A stretch of 64,000 nucleotides of DNA, from positions 558,001-622,000 of the forward strand of contig BBSY01000002.1 of assembly GCA_000974665.1 (NCBI GenBank). The letters run 5' to 3'. Every line of letters starts with the position of its first letter. Position 1 is the stretch's first letter. The notes under the pieces were generated by a model. That model made no database searches. It was not told where the DNA came from and worked only from the letters and a program-made list of their open reading frames with translations. This stretch comes from an alpha proteobacterium U9-1i. Its GTDB lineage: Bacteria; Pseudomonadota; Alphaproteobacteria; Caulobacterales; Aquidulcibacteraceae. The position numbers and the translations under genes are program-made. Shown one piece after another: positions 32,169 through 41,981 of the stretch.

Positions 32169-33422
32169 GTGACACGTTACTCCGCTTTGCGCGTGTTTTG
32201 GGAAGGCGTCCGCGGGCAAACCGGGTGGTCGCAAGCCTGGCGTTCGCCAGAACCGAAGCCTCGCTATGACGTCGTCATTGTCGGCGGCGGCGGGCATGGG
32301 TTGGCCACAGCTTATTATCTGGCGAAAAACCACGGCGTTACGAACGTGGCGGTGCTTGAGCGCGGTTGGATTGGGGGAGGCAACACCGGGCGCAACACCA
32401 CGATAATTCGTTCGGATTACTATTATCCGTCGAGCATCGCGCTTTTTGAGCTCTCCTTGAAGCTCTATGAAAAGTTGTCGCTCGAGCTCAACTACAATGT
32501 GATGTTTTCTCAGCGCGGGATGGTCGTGGCGGGCCATTCTCGTCACGACATGGAAAACATGGAGCGGCTAGTCCGGGCGATGGCGCTTCATGGTGTCGAC
32601 GTGCGCATGCTCGACCGCGAAGCAATAGCGAGACGCGTGCCCCCGCTCGATTGCTCGCCGAACGCGCGCTTTCCGGTTTGGGGCGGCTACGTGCAAGAAC
32701 GGGCGGGACCTGCCCGTCATGATGCGGTCGCCTGGGGTTTCGCGCGTGGGGCCGACCAGCTGGGCGTGGACATCATTCAGAATTGCGAGGTTCGCGGTTT
32801 TCGAAAAAACGAGACCGGGCGTGTGATCGCTGTGGAGACGTCGCTTGGCGTTATTCAGGCGGACAAAATCGCACTCGCTGTTGCTGGGCACTCCAGCGTG
32901 GTTGCGCGTGAGGCAGGATTAGAATTGCCTGTTACCTCTTATGCGCTGCAGGCGTTCGTAAGCGAGCCGGTCAAGCCTGCGCTCGACGTTGTGTCGCGGT
33001 CGCTGGCGACGGGCACCTACATTTCGCAGTCGGACAAAGGCGGTCTTGTCTTCGGCGGGGCGCTCGATCTCTATCCGTCATATGCGCAGCGCGGAAATTT
33101 GCCGGTGGGCGCTCGCGTGATCGCAGCGATTGCCGATCAATATCCAAGTTTCTCGCGGGTCCGACTGCTTAGGCAATGGGCTGGGATCGTCGATGTGGTC
33201 CACGATTCAAGTCCAATTCTCGGGGAGACGCCAGTGCCTGGGCTCTACCTCAATTGCGGCTGGGGCACAGGCGGTTTCAAAGCCATCCCTGCGGGAGGCG
33301 TCCTGCTTGCGCATCACTTGGCGACAGATCGGTCACATCCGATCGCGCAGCCTTTTTCACTCGACCGTTTCCGCACTGGCGCGCTCCTCGATGAAGCCGC
33401 CGGCGCTGGCATCGCGCATTAG
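32169..33422 (+). CDS. soxB: Sarcosine oxidase subunit beta (heterotetrameric)
   Basis: A 417-residue flavoprotein subunit that oxidises sarcosine. It opens TRYSALRVFWEGVRGQ as in other SoxB proteins, followed by the FAD/ADP motif VVIVGGGGHGLATAYYLA (about 35-52). H184 in PARHDAVAW matches the conserved His that covalently binds FMN in characterised enzymes. The start is GTG 32169, directly after the operator, with no good ribosome site, so its translation may be weak or the transcript nearly leaderless. It is first gene of soxBDAG-purU. Confidence 0.95.
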   Translation: MTRYSALRVFWEGVRGQTGWSQAWRSPEPKPRYDVVIVGGGGHGLATAYYLAKNHGVTNVAVLERGWIGGGNTGRNTTIIRSDYYYPSSIALFELSLKLYEKLSLELNYNVMFSQRGMVVAGHSRHDMENMERLVRAMALHGVDVRMLDREAIARRVPPLDCSPNARFPVWGGYVQERAGPARHDAVAWGFARGADQLGVDIIQNCEVRGFRKNETGRVIAVETSLGVIQADKIALAVAGHSSVVAREAGLELPVTSYALQAFVSEPVKPALDVVSRSLATGTYISQSDKGGLVFGGALDLYPSYAQRGNLPVGARVIAAIADQYPSFSRVRLLRQWAGIVDVVHDSSPILGETPVPGLYLNCGWGTGGFKAIPAGGVLLAHHLATDRSHPIAQPFSLDRFRTGALLDEAAGAGIAH

Positions 33423-33433
33423 AGGCGCCGCTC

Positions 33434-33727
33434 ATGCTATTGCTCCATTGCCCTTGGTGTGGTCCCCGCGATGAAGTCGAATTCCGATGCGGTGGACAAA
33501 GCCACATCACACGTCCGGAACCGTTCGACCAAGTGAGTGACGCCCAGTGGGCGCACTACTTGTTTTTTCGCATCAACCCCAAAGGTCTCCACTTTGAACG
33601 GTGGTTGCATGAGGCGGGTTGCCTCCAATGGTTCAACGTCGCACGCGACACCCGAACCCATAAAATCCACGCCGTCTACAAAATGACCGATCCGAAGCCC
33701 GTGATCGCCGACGAGGTGGCGCGATGA
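33434..33727 (+). CDS. soxD: Sarcosine oxidase subunit delta
   Basis: A 97-residue small subunit with a zinc-site opening (LLLHCPWCGPRDEVEF) and the usual YLFFRINPKGLHFERWLHEAGC and WFNVARDT segments. It stabilises the alpha-beta-gamma-delta complex. It lies 11 bp after soxB and overlaps soxA by 4 bp, the standard soxBDAG order. Confidence 0.95.
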   Translation: MLLLHCPWCGPRDEVEFRCGGQSHITRPEPFDQVSDAQWAHYLFFRINPKGLHFERWLHEAGCLQWFNVARDTRTHKIHAVYKMTDPKPVIADEVAR

Positions 33728-36669
33728 CCGGTGTGCGGTTGCCAAAGGGCGGGCGGCTCATCGATCGCCAACGTCCTTTGTCCTTCTCCTTCGAGGGTCA
33801 ACAGCTTCAGGGTTATGTGGGTGACACGCTCGCGTCGGCCCTGCTGGCCAGCGGTAAGAGCGTTGTCGGCAGATCGTTCAAATATCACCGTCCGCGCGGG
33901 ATATTCGCAGCCGGCGTTGAGGAGCCCAACGCGTTGATGCAAGTCGGCGAGGGTGGACGCGCTGACGCGAATCTCGTCGCAACCCAGATCGCGCTCCATG
34001 ATGGATTGAGCGCGCGGGCGGTCAATTGTTGGCCGAGCGCTGCGTTCGACCTGGGTGCAATCAACAACGCCTTGGCGCGCTTTTTTCCCGCGGGCTTTTA
34101 TTACAAGACGTTTCTTTGGCCGAACTGGCGCGTCTACGAGCCGGTCATTCGCCGCGCTGCAGGCTTGGGCAAGGCGTCCGAGCAGCCGGATGCGGACGCT
34201 TATGAAACACGATTTGCACATTGCGACGTGCTTGTTGTCGGCGGCGGGCCGGCAGGGATCTCGGCAGCGCTCACCGCGCAGAGTTCTGGCGCCCGGGTCA
34301 TGCTCGTGGAGCAAGACGCAAGGCTCGGTGGAAGTTTGCGATGGCGCGGCGGCGAGATTGACGATGCGCCGTCCGAGACTTGGTTGAGTCACGTAGAAGC
34401 GACGCTTCAAGCCGGTTCGCGCACGAAACTTCTTAAAAGGACGATGGCGGTCGGCTATTTCGACCACAACAGCGTCGCGCTCCTGCAGAGCTTCGATGTC
34501 CAAGCAGGTCAATGTGCCGCTTCAGCTCGCATGCGCCTTTGGCAGGTGCGCGCCAAACGAGTCATTCTCGCTAGCGGGGCAATCGAACGTCCGCTTGTGT
34601 TTCCAGGCAATGACCGGCCAGGCGTCATGCTAGCCTCCGCGGTCGCACGCTATATCGGCGACTATGGCGTGCGATGCGGTGAAGCCGCGCTCTTTCTCGC
34701 AAACAACGATAGCGCCTATGCGAGCGCTCAAGCCTATCGGATGGCGGGCGGAAACATAAAAGCGATTGTCGACACAAGAGCCGATCCGGGCGTCGAAGCC
34801 GCGCGCTTAGCGGCAGAGGGCGTTGAGGTCATCGCTGGCGGCACGGTTGTTATGACGAAGGGCGCCAAGAGAATTAGCGCCGCGCGCGTTAGGACAGCAT
34901 CCGGGGCCGAGCTGGAACTGCGTATCGATCTGTTGGCGGTCTCTGGCGGATGGACGCCGACTATCCATTTGCATTGCCAATCTGGCGGGCTGCCGAAATG
35001 GGACGACCGCTTCGCTTGTCTGGTCCCTGGACCGTCGGTGCAAAACGAAACATCGGTCGGCGCGAGCGCTGGAGTGTTTTCGCTTGGTGAAGCGATGAAG
35101 CAAGGCGCTCGAGCAGGCGCGGACGCGGCGCAAGCGGCGGGATATAACTGCGATTCAGCTACGCCCGCGCCTCAAGCACGATCAACCATCTCCTTCGCGA
35201 TCGAACCGGTTTGGATGATGGAGGGCAAAGGCAAAGCGTTCGTCGATTTGCAGAACGATGTGACCGCCGGCGATATCGAATTGGCGCACCGCGAAAACTT
35301 CGTCTCGGTCGAGCATCTGAAGCGGTACACAACGCTCGGAATGGGCACGGATCAAGGCAAGACTTCGAATGTGAATGCGCTTGCGCTGATGGGGCAAATG
35401 CGAGGAAGCCCGCCCGCGCAGTCGGGTGTCACGCGCTATCGTTTCCCTTTTGCGCCGCTGCCCATTGGCGCGTTAAACGGTTTTGATCGGAGCGAAACGC
35501 TTCGGCCATCGCGTCGCTTGCCGCTGCATGATTGGCATACCGGCGCAGGCGCGGTGTTCGAAGAATATGGAAGCTGGATGCGACCGGCGCGTTACCCGCG
35601 TGGCGGCGAGACTCGTTTCGACGCTGAGCAACGCGAGGCGCGCACGGTTCGTGAAGCGGTCGGCATTTTCGACGGCTCGCCCCTTGGAAAGATCGAGGTC
35701 TTAGGCCCAGACGCAGGACGCTTTCTCGACCGTATCTATGCCAATCGCATGTCTGACTTGGCTGTCGGCAGATGCCGCTATGGCCTCATGTTAAACGAGC
35801 TCGGCGTCGTCATCGACGATGGCGTCGCGAGCCGCCTCGATGAAAATCGGTTCTTGGTCGGCACAACGAGCGCCGGCGCCGCGCGCATAGCGGCGTGGCT
35901 CGAGGAATGGTTGCAATGCGAATGGACAAGTTTGAACGTGCTCGTTGCGCCAGTGACCCATTGCTGGGGTGTCGTGACCGTCACGGGACCGAAAGCCCGC
36001 GAAACGATGGCGCGCGTTGGCGTGAACTTTGACATCGGGCCAGAGGGGTTCAAGCATCTGAGTTGGCGCGAAGGCGAGGTGGGAGGAGTATCCGCCCGCG
36101 TATTTCGCGTGAGCTATACGGGCGAAGTATCCTATGAAATCAACGTAGCGCCTTCGCGCATAAGCGAAGTATGGCGCTCATGTTTCGAAGCCGGCAAAGA
36201 GTTAGGCATAGCGCCGGTGGGAATAGACGCCTGGGATGTGCTGCGCACCGAGCGCGGCTTTTTGCACGTTGGCTCTGACACTGACGGCACAACCTCTGCT
36301 CTGGATGCGGGCTGGGGGCGGGTCCTGAAGCGCAAAGATGACTTCGTCGGCCGCCGCTCCCTAATGCGCCCGGATGACCAACGTGCAAACAGATTGAACT
36401 TCGTCGGTATCGAACCTGTCAGTCCTGACGCACCGATCAGAGTTGGCCTTCCCGTGATCGCCAAGGCCGCCGCGAAACGCTCCGATGGATATATCACATC
36501 GGCATGTTTTAGCCCGACGCTGGGTCGTTACGTCGGCCTCGGCATGATTGAGGACGGCCGCGCGCGCATCGGCGAAACCATCGCGCTCGCCGCCGATGGC
36601 GCTCAAATCATCGCCAAAATCACCGTCCCCGGCGCGTTCGACCCAAAGGGAGAGAGGGTCCATGGCTGA
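33724..36669 (+). CDS. soxA: Sarcosine oxidase subunit alpha
   Basis: A 981-residue subunit. The N-terminal 2Fe-2S-like fold without the cluster (LQGYVGDTLASALLASGKSV) is followed by the NAD/FAD domain (VLVVGGGPAGISAALTAQ at about 172-189). The C-terminal half (about 600-981) is an aminomethyltransferase (GcvT-like) domain that binds tetrahydrofolate and captures the methyl group of sarcosine as 5,10-methylene-THF. It has normal length and no obvious damage. It overlaps soxG by 8 bp. Confidence 0.96.
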   Translation: MTGVRLPKGGRLIDRQRPLSFSFEGQQLQGYVGDTLASALLASGKSVVGRSFKYHRPRGIFAAGVEEPNALMQVGEGGRADANLVATQIALHDGLSARAVNCWPSAAFDLGAINNALARFFPAGFYYKTFLWPNWRVYEPVIRRAAGLGKASEQPDADAYETRFAHCDVLVVGGGPAGISAALTAQSSGARVMLVEQDARLGGSLRWRGGEIDDAPSETWLSHVEATLQAGSRTKLLKRTMAVGYFDHNSVALLQSFDVQAGQCAASARMRLWQVRAKRVILASGAIERPLVFPGNDRPGVMLASAVARYIGDYGVRCGEAALFLANNDSAYASAQAYRMAGGNIKAIVDTRADPGVEAARLAAEGVEVIAGGTVVMTKGAKRISAARVRTASGAELELRIDLLAVSGGWTPTIHLHCQSGGLPKWDDRFACLVPGPSVQNETSVGASAGVFSLGEAMKQGARAGADAAQAAGYNCDSATPAPQARSTISFAIEPVWMMEGKGKAFVDLQNDVTAGDIELAHRENFVSVEHLKRYTTLGMGTDQGKTSNVNALALMGQMRGSPPAQSGVTRYRFPFAPLPIGALNGFDRSETLRPSRRLPLHDWHTGAGAVFEEYGSWMRPARYPRGGETRFDAEQREARTVREAVGIFDGSPLGKIEVLGPDAGRFLDRIYANRMSDLAVGRCRYGLMLNELGVVIDDGVASRLDENRFLVGTTSAGAARIAAWLEEWLQCEWTSLNVLVAPVTHCWGVVTVTGPKARETMARVGVNFDIGPEGFKHLSWREGEVGGVSARVFRVSYTGEVSYEINVAPSRISEVWRSCFEAGKELGIAPVGIDAWDVLRTERGFLHVGSDTDGTTSALDAGWGRVLKRKDDFVGRRSLMRPDDQRANRLNFVGIEPVSPDAPIRVGLPVIAKAAAKRSDGYITSACFSPTLGRYVGLGMIEDGRARIGETIALAADGAQIIAKITVPGAFDPKGERVHG

Positions 36670-37213
36670 TGCTGCTGTCGTTCGCCGTTTCTTGGGCGAA
36701 GGCCTTTCGATTGAAGAGCAACTTGTCAGCGGTGCAATCGTGCGTCTGCGCAAACCGGACGCGGCGTTGCTTGGCGGCATTGGTGCGGCGCTAACAGTGC
36801 CACTTCCACAGAAACCCAACAGCCTTGAACGAGAAGGCGGACCCCAAGCATGCTGGCTTGCCCCAGGCGAATGGGCCGTGTTCGGCGCTAAATTTGAAGA
36901 CGTACAGACCCAAGTAGCGCGCGTATGCGCAGGCGCCGTCACGCATCACGTTGCTGACATTGGCGAGGCCTGGCGTTGTTGGCGTGTCAGCGGTGAGGCT
37001 GCTGAGCCAATCCTGGCTAATGGGTGTCCACTCGATCTGGAGGGCGTGCAGGGGGCAAAAGGCTGCGCCCGCACGCTCTTGGGGCAGACCAACGTTCTGC
37101 TCGTGTGGACGTCTGACGGCTGGACGATCTATGCCGAGCGGGCTTTGGCGCAATTTATATGGGCTTGGTTTTCCCGCGCCGGGCGGGCGTGGAATCTTTG
37201 CGAGGCGGCCTAA
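36662..37213 (+). CDS. soxG: Sarcosine oxidase subunit gamma
   Basis: A 183-residue subunit with a GcvT-like fold, with LAPGEWAVFG and DIGEAWRCWRVSGEAAEPILANGCPLDL conserved. I chose ATG 36662, which overlaps the soxA stop; the longer upstream frame is inside soxA. SoxG completes the heterotetramer. Two bases separate it from the purU start region, indicating tight coupling. Confidence 0.92.
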   Translation: MADAAVVRRFLGEGLSIEEQLVSGAIVRLRKPDAALLGGIGAALTVPLPQKPNSLEREGGPQACWLAPGEWAVFGAKFEDVQTQVARVCAGAVTHHVADIGEAWRCWRVSGEAAEPILANGCPLDLEGVQGAKGCARTLLGQTNVLLVWTSDGWTIYAERALAQFIWAWFSRAGRAWNLCEAA

Positions 37214-37215
37214 TC

Positions 37216-38076
37216 ATGCGATCGAGAGAGCACTACGTCCTGCTGTTGAGATGCCCTGACGTACGCGGCGTCGTGGCTGCCGTTGCGAGTTATCTCGCGG
37301 AGAATAACGCCAACATAATCGAATCGAACCAATTCAATGATTCGGTTGGAAACCAGTTCTATATGCGCGTTAGCTTCCAAGCCGATGGCGAGATGCCAAG
37401 CCTTCAGGATCTTGACCGAGGTTTTGCGAAGGTAGCTCAACCTTATGCGATGACCTGGGAGTTTCACGACGCGCGGATTAAGCCGCGCGTTCTCATCGCC
37501 GTGTCGAAGATACCTCATTGCCTCAGCGATCTGTTGAGCCGTTGGCGCTCTGGCTTGTTGGCGATCGATGTCCCCGCCGTTGTCTCCAATCATGACGACA
37601 TGCGCTCCTTTGTGGAGTGGCACGGCATTGACTATCACCACTTACCGGTCACATCGGACACAAAGCGCGAGCAAGAGGCGAGGCTGGCGACTCTTGTTGA
37701 CGAGATGAATATCGATGTCGTCGTCCTTGCGCGGTACATGCAGGTGCTCTCGCGTGATCTTTGCGGCAAGCTGTCGGGCAAATGCATCAACATCCACCAT
37801 TCATTTTTGCCTAGCTTCAAAGGGGCGGGACCCTACACACAAGCCCATCAACGCGGCGTGAAATTGATCGGCGCTACCGCCCATTATGTGACGACCGATT
37901 TGGACGAGGGACCAATCATCGAACAGGATGTTGAACGTGTCAGCCATGCGCATACGCCCTCGGACTTGGTGCTGATTGGCCGCGACATCGAAAGCCGTGT
38001 GCTGGCCCGTGCCGTCAAATGGCATGTCGAGCGCCGCGTGATTCTAAACGGCAATAAGACGATCGTGTTTCCCTAA
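37216..38076 (+). CDS. purU: Formyltetrahydrofolate deformylase
   Basis: A 286-residue enzyme hydrolysing 10-formyl-THF to formate and THF. An N-terminal ACT-type domain (REHYVLLLRCPDVRGVVAAVA, with NANIIESNQF) precedes the formyl-transferase fold with VLARYMQVLSR and the catalytic region NIHHSFLPSFKGAGPY. I chose ATG 37216 directly after soxG. With FolD it closes the C1 route that starts at sarcosine: methylene-THF to formyl-THF to formate, recycling THF for SoxA. Confidence 0.95.
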   Translation: MRSREHYVLLLRCPDVRGVVAAVASYLAENNANIIESNQFNDSVGNQFYMRVSFQADGEMPSLQDLDRGFAKVAQPYAMTWEFHDARIKPRVLIAVSKIPHCLSDLLSRWRSGLLAIDVPAVVSNHDDMRSFVEWHGIDYHHLPVTSDTKREQEARLATLVDEMNIDVVVLARYMQVLSRDLCGKLSGKCINIHHSFLPSFKGAGPYTQAHQRGVKLIGATAHYVTTDLDEGPIIEQDVERVSHAHTPSDLVLIGRDIESRVLARAVKWHVERRVILNGNKTIVFP

Positions 38077-38108
38077 GCCAGATCGTCAAGCTTTGAGGGA
38101 GAAGAGCA

Positions 38109-39518
38109 ATGTCCGGCTGGTCGGAGCGCCGCACTCGTCCTGGCGTGCTCGCTGGGCTGCGTGACCAGTTGCGGGACGTGCTCGGTGCGCGCGTCTTGGA
38201 CTCAGAGGCGGTGCGCGATCAACACAGCCGCGACGAAGCGTTTCACCAAGCGCTGCCAGACCTCGTCGCATTTCCACAAACCGCCGAAGAAATCGCCAGC
38301 ATATTGCGCGCGTGCAAGGCTTATGAATGCCCCGTCACGCCCTGGGGCGCTGGCACGTCGCTGGAAGGCAATGCGTTGGCGTCGCAGGGCGGGCTATGCC
38401 TCAGCCTGGCGCGCATGGATCGTATTCTCTCAGTCGACTCGGAAGATATGCTTGTCGTCGTGGAGGCGGGTGTTAGGCGCCTACAACTCGATGGCGAACT
38501 CAAAGGAACGGGGTTATTCTTTCCCATTGATCCGGGCGCCGACGCCACGCTTGGCGGAATGGCTGCAACGCGGGCGTCCGGTACGACAGCCGTGAAGTAC
38601 GGCACGATGCGTGAGAATGTCCTGAGCTGCACGGTCGTTTTGGCCGATGGCCGCATCGTCCGCACAAGGAGCCGAGCGCCAAAATCTGCGGCCGGCTACG
38701 ATCTCACGGGCCTGTTCGTTGGATCTGAAGGCACGCTAGGCATTATTTCAGATTTGACCTTGCGTTTGCGTCCCGTCCCGGAATGCGTGGCGACGCTGGT
38801 GTGTGGCTTTGATGATCTTGCCCAGGCTGTCGGCTGCGTCGTCGACACCATGCAACTGGGGCTTCCGGTCTTGCGCATCGAATTCATGGACGCCGCGATG
38901 GCTATTGCTATCAACGCGTTCGCCAAACTCGCGCTTCCTGAAACGGCTACGCTTCTGGTGGAGCTTTCCGGAGGGCCAAGCGAAGTTAAGGAAACGCAGG
39001 CTGTCTTCGCCGCTGTTATGGCCGAGCGCGGCGGCAACCTGATCGGGACGGAGACCACAGCGGAAGGCCGCAGTGCATTATGGAAAGGCCGCCATAACGC
39101 CCTTTACGCGAGCCGGGCGCAACGGCCGGGCGGCAAAGTCCTGATCACCGATGTCTGCGTGCCGATTTCACAGCTCACGCAATGCCTTGTGGAAACCAGA
39201 GCTGACCTCAACAGGTCATCGTTGCCAGCAACAATTGCGGGCCATGTCGGTGATGGCAACTTCCATGCCTTTATTTGCGTAGATCCAGACAATGCTGCGG
39301 AAATTGAAGAAGCGGAGGCGCTCCATTTCCGTATGGCGGAGAGGGCAATTCGTTGCGGCGGCACCTGCACAGGCGAACATGGCATCGGGCTCGGCAAGAA
39401 ACGTTTATTGGAGCTTGAACTCGGCGCCGCGACGCCTCTGTTAGCGGACATCAAGCGGGCGTTGGATCCAAGCGGTATTCTCAATCCAGATAAAGTGTTC
39501 GATATGCCTCTGCGTTGA
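38109..39518 (+). CDS. FAD-linked 2-hydroxyacid oxidase/dehydrogenase, GlcD/DLD family
   Basis: A 469-residue flavoprotein of the vanillyl-alcohol-oxidase fold. FAD-binding segments PVTPWGAGTSLEGNALA, FPIDPGADATLGGMAATRASG and VGSEGTLGIISDLTLRL are typical. The C-terminal IAGHVGDGNFHAF and TCTGEHGIGLGKKRL carry the catalytic His and Arg/Glu region of D-lactate and glycolate dehydrogenases. Likely substrates are D-lactate, glycolate or another 2-hydroxyacid. Located 32 bp after purU with the good ribosome site GAGGGAGAAG, it is probably last in the operon. Its role beside sarcosine oxidation is open. Confidence 0.9.
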   Translation: MSGWSERRTRPGVLAGLRDQLRDVLGARVLDSEAVRDQHSRDEAFHQALPDLVAFPQTAEEIASILRACKAYECPVTPWGAGTSLEGNALASQGGLCLSLARMDRILSVDSEDMLVVVEAGVRRLQLDGELKGTGLFFPIDPGADATLGGMAATRASGTTAVKYGTMRENVLSCTVVLADGRIVRTRSRAPKSAAGYDLTGLFVGSEGTLGIISDLTLRLRPVPECVATLVCGFDDLAQAVGCVVDTMQLGLPVLRIEFMDAAMAIAINAFAKLALPETATLLVELSGGPSEVKETQAVFAAVMAERGGNLIGTETTAEGRSALWKGRHNALYASRAQRPGGKVLITDVCVPISQLTQCLVETRADLNRSSLPATIAGHVGDGNFHAFICVDPDNAAEIEEAEALHFRMAERAIRCGGTCTGEHGIGLGKKRLLELELGAATPLLADIKRALDPSGILNPDKVFDMPLR

Positions 39519-39537
39519 CACCGCGCGGGCGCTGGTC

Positions 39538-40689
39538 TCACGTGACGATGCGCGCTGTTTGATAGCCCGCCAATTCCAGTCCATCGCGCGTGATAGTGCC
39601 TGCGAGCTTCTGAGATTTCATGGCCGTGTCCATGTAGGAAAGCACCGCCAAACCTTCCTCGGACGCCAAAGACAGCGGCGCAACGACGCCCTCGGGCGTG
39701 AGTTGACAGGGCAAGAAGCCGATTTCTGCAAAGCCTCGCGCATCGCCGCGCGCCCACGCGACAAGCGTCATACGGCTGTCTTTGTGAAGAGGAAGCAGCG
39801 GCCAGCCCTCGCGGGGTCCCATCCTGTAGGAAGCGTCCGCCCCACCCTCTGCGTAGAAATCCTGAAGTGCTGCTTCTGGTATCGTCGTGCGAATATCGGC
39901 GACCAAATGCCCGAGCCCATAAAGAACAGGCTTGCCTTTGTACCATTCCATGCCGCGAAGGCAGTGATGGTGATGTCCAACGACGAGATCGGCGCCATGA
40001 TCGATGCAAAAGCGTGCCGTGTGTTTTTCGTGGTCGGTCAGGTGAAAAGGCCGGCCGAAATCGCCCCAGTGAAAGCTGGCGACCACGAGGTCAGCGACGC
40101 CACGCGCGCGTTCGATATCAGAGCGAAGTTTAGCGAAATCGTCTTCATCCGGCACGCTGGTCAAACGAGGCGCAGTCCCCGGCAAGTAATAACCGGGAAA
40201 TTGTTCGCGCCAGAAATTGTAGGAGCGCACCGGCGCTATGCCGGGGCTTGCCTCGCCGGCTTCGTAGCCAAACGGGAAGACGCTGGCATATCCGAGAAAC
40301 GCGATGCGAAGGCCTTGTGCGTTGATAAGAGCCGGCGCGCGCGCCTCCGCGTCTGACGCGCCGGCGCCGCAGGTCTGAACCCCCGCGGCGCGGAGCTTAT
40401 CGCGCGTTTCGAGCATCGCCGCCGCGCCGAAATCCATCATATGGTTGGTGGCCATCGCGACCACCTTGAACCCAGCCTTGGCGACAGCCGAGAGATTGTG
40501 CGCAGCAGAGCCGACAACGAGAGGGGCGCCGAGCGGCGGACGTGGAATGTTGGAGTAGGCGCATTCGAGATTTGCGAACATGATGTCGGGCGCGTGCAAA
40601 ACGCCGTCCAGTTCGGCGAACACCTCGTCGGGATTGGCGCGGTCGATCAGAATATCCCCGGCCAAGCCAATGAGCACATGATCCGCCAT
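39538..40689 (-). CDS. CapA-family metallophosphoesterase-like protein
   Basis: A 383-residue protein with PGA_cap/CapA features: GLAGDILIDR at the start, FANLECAYSN, ATNHMMDFG, FHWGDFGRPFHLTDHEKHTARF and GADLVVGHHHHCLRGM. These His and Asp residues would form a binuclear metal site. The family takes part in poly-gamma-glutamate biology or acts on unknown phosphate or amide substrates. There is no signal peptide. It is the last gene of the hydrolase operon and convergent with the GlcD-like gene. Neighbourhood suggests a catabolic hydrolase rather than capsule synthesis, since capB and capC are absent. Confidence 0.85.
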   Translation of the reverse strand: MADHVLIGLAGDILIDRANPDEVFAELDGVLHAPDIMFANLECAYSNIPRPPLGAPLVVGSAAHNLSAVAKAGFKVVAMATNHMMDFGAAAMLETRDKLRAAGVQTCGAGASDAEARAPALINAQGLRIAFLGYASVFPFGYEAGEASPGIAPVRSYNFWREQFPGYYLPGTAPRLTSVPDEDDFAKLRSDIERARGVADLVVASFHWGDFGRPFHLTDHEKHTARFCIDHGADLVVGHHHHCLRGMEWYKGKPVLYGLGHLVADIRTTIPEAALQDFYAEGGADASYRMGPREGWPLLPLHKDSRMTLVAWARGDARGFAEIGFLPCQLTPEGVVAPLSLASEEGLAVLSYMDTAMKSQKLAGTITRDGLELAGYQTARIVT

Positions 40690-40736
40690 GCTAGTTCTCT
40701 CGCGTTGTTTCTGCCGCTGAGGCGGCGAGGCACCCT

Positions 40737-41981
40737 CTATTGAAGAGCGTTTCGGATGATAGCTCCGTTACGTATGACGGCACTCAAGCTTCGCCCATCG
40801 TTGGCGAGAAGACTTATGTCGCTTAGCGGATCGCCACCGACGACGAGCAAATCCGCGTAGGCGCCGGGTTTAATGCAGCCAAGTCTGCCTTCGTGCTGAA
40901 GCAGAGCGGCGTTGACCGACGTGGCTTGTCGCAAAATCTCGAGTGGTGAAAACACTTCGCTGCGAATGGTGAATTCGCGGCATTGCTGCAGATAGGTGTC
41001 TCCCAATAAGTCGGTGCCGAAACCGATGCGCAATCCAGCCTTGCGCATCGCCTCTAGTCCCGTGAGCGCAGCGCCGCGTATGGCGCCCAATTTCTCTTGG
41101 CTTTCGCGCGGAAGGCCCAGGCGGGGGCCTTGCTCGGCGAGGGCGAAAATGATCGACATGGTCGGGACCACGAAGGCATCATGTTGTTTGACCGTTTCGG
41201 CGGTTTCGTCGTCCATGAGTGTGCCGTGCTCAATTGCGCGCACGCCCAATTCGACGCACCTTTTTATCGCGCTCGCGGGATGACAATGAGCCGAGACGTA
41301 AGAGCGTCTTTCGTGTGCTTCAGTGACGATCGTCCGGATTTCGTCTTCGCGAAATTGATTCATCCAGATCGGATCGGTAGGCGAGGCGACCCCGCCGGAG
41401 GCCATAATCTTGATGCAATGGGCGCCGCGGCGAAACTCTTCGCGAACAGCTCGAAGACAGGCATCAACGCCGTCAACGATGACAGCCAATGAATTAGCGT
41501 GGCCGCAAGAGCAATAGCCCTCATTGTGATGGGCCTCGTGCGCAAGGCGTGCGTCGCCATGCCCGCCAGTCATCGAAAGCATTTTGCCCGCATAGAAGAA
41601 ACGTGGACCCAGGACCAAGCCGTCTTCGATGGCGCGCCAGAGGCCAAAATCGCCTCCGCCAACGTCGCGGACGCTGGTGAAGCCGCATTGCAGGGCGTGT
41701 CCCAACATGCGCGCGGCATGCGCGGTGCGGTAGGCCTCACCGGCGGCGTCGGTTTTTTGCCAACTCACGTTGCAGAAATAGGCGTGCACGTGCGCATCAA
41801 TGAGGCCAGGCATCAAGGTGCGCCCAGCGACATCAATAATCTGTGCGTCTTTGTTGGTTTTGATCGGCCGCTCGGAGACCTCTCGGATGAACGCACCCTC
41901 GACCAAGATGTCCATGCCTTCGGGACATTCCGCATTGAAGCCGTCAAAAACGCGCGCGTTGCGAAAGAGGAGGCTCGTCAC
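40737..41981 (-). CDS. Metal-dependent amidohydrolase (prolidase/imidazolonepropionase-like)
   Basis: A 414-residue TIM-barrel amidohydrolase. The first metal motif HVHAYF (in MPGLIDAHVH), the lysine-containing CIKIMASGGV, AHCHPASA and EHGTLMDD histidines and the late GFGTDLLGD Asp make up the full binuclear site. Related enzymes hydrolyse dipeptides with proline, cyclic imides or organophosphates. It starts with GTG 41981, overlapping the gamma-glutamyltransferase stop by 4 bp, so both are translated together. The substrate is unknown. Confidence 0.88.
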   Translation of the reverse strand: MTSLLFRNARVFDGFNAECPEGMDILVEGAFIREVSERPIKTNKDAQIIDVAGRTLMPGLIDAHVHAYFCNVSWQKTDAAGEAYRTAHAARMLGHALQCGFTSVRDVGGGDFGLWRAIEDGLVLGPRFFYAGKMLSMTGGHGDARLAHEAHHNEGYCSCGHANSLAVIVDGVDACLRAVREEFRRGAHCIKIMASGGVASPTDPIWMNQFREDEIRTIVTEAHERRSYVSAHCHPASAIKRCVELGVRAIEHGTLMDDETAETVKQHDAFVVPTMSIIFALAEQGPRLGLPRESQEKLGAIRGAALTGLEAMRKAGLRIGFGTDLLGDTYLQQCREFTIRSEVFSPLEILRQATSVNAALLQHEGRLGCIKPGAYADLLVVGGDPLSDISLLANDGRSLSAVIRNGAIIRNALQ

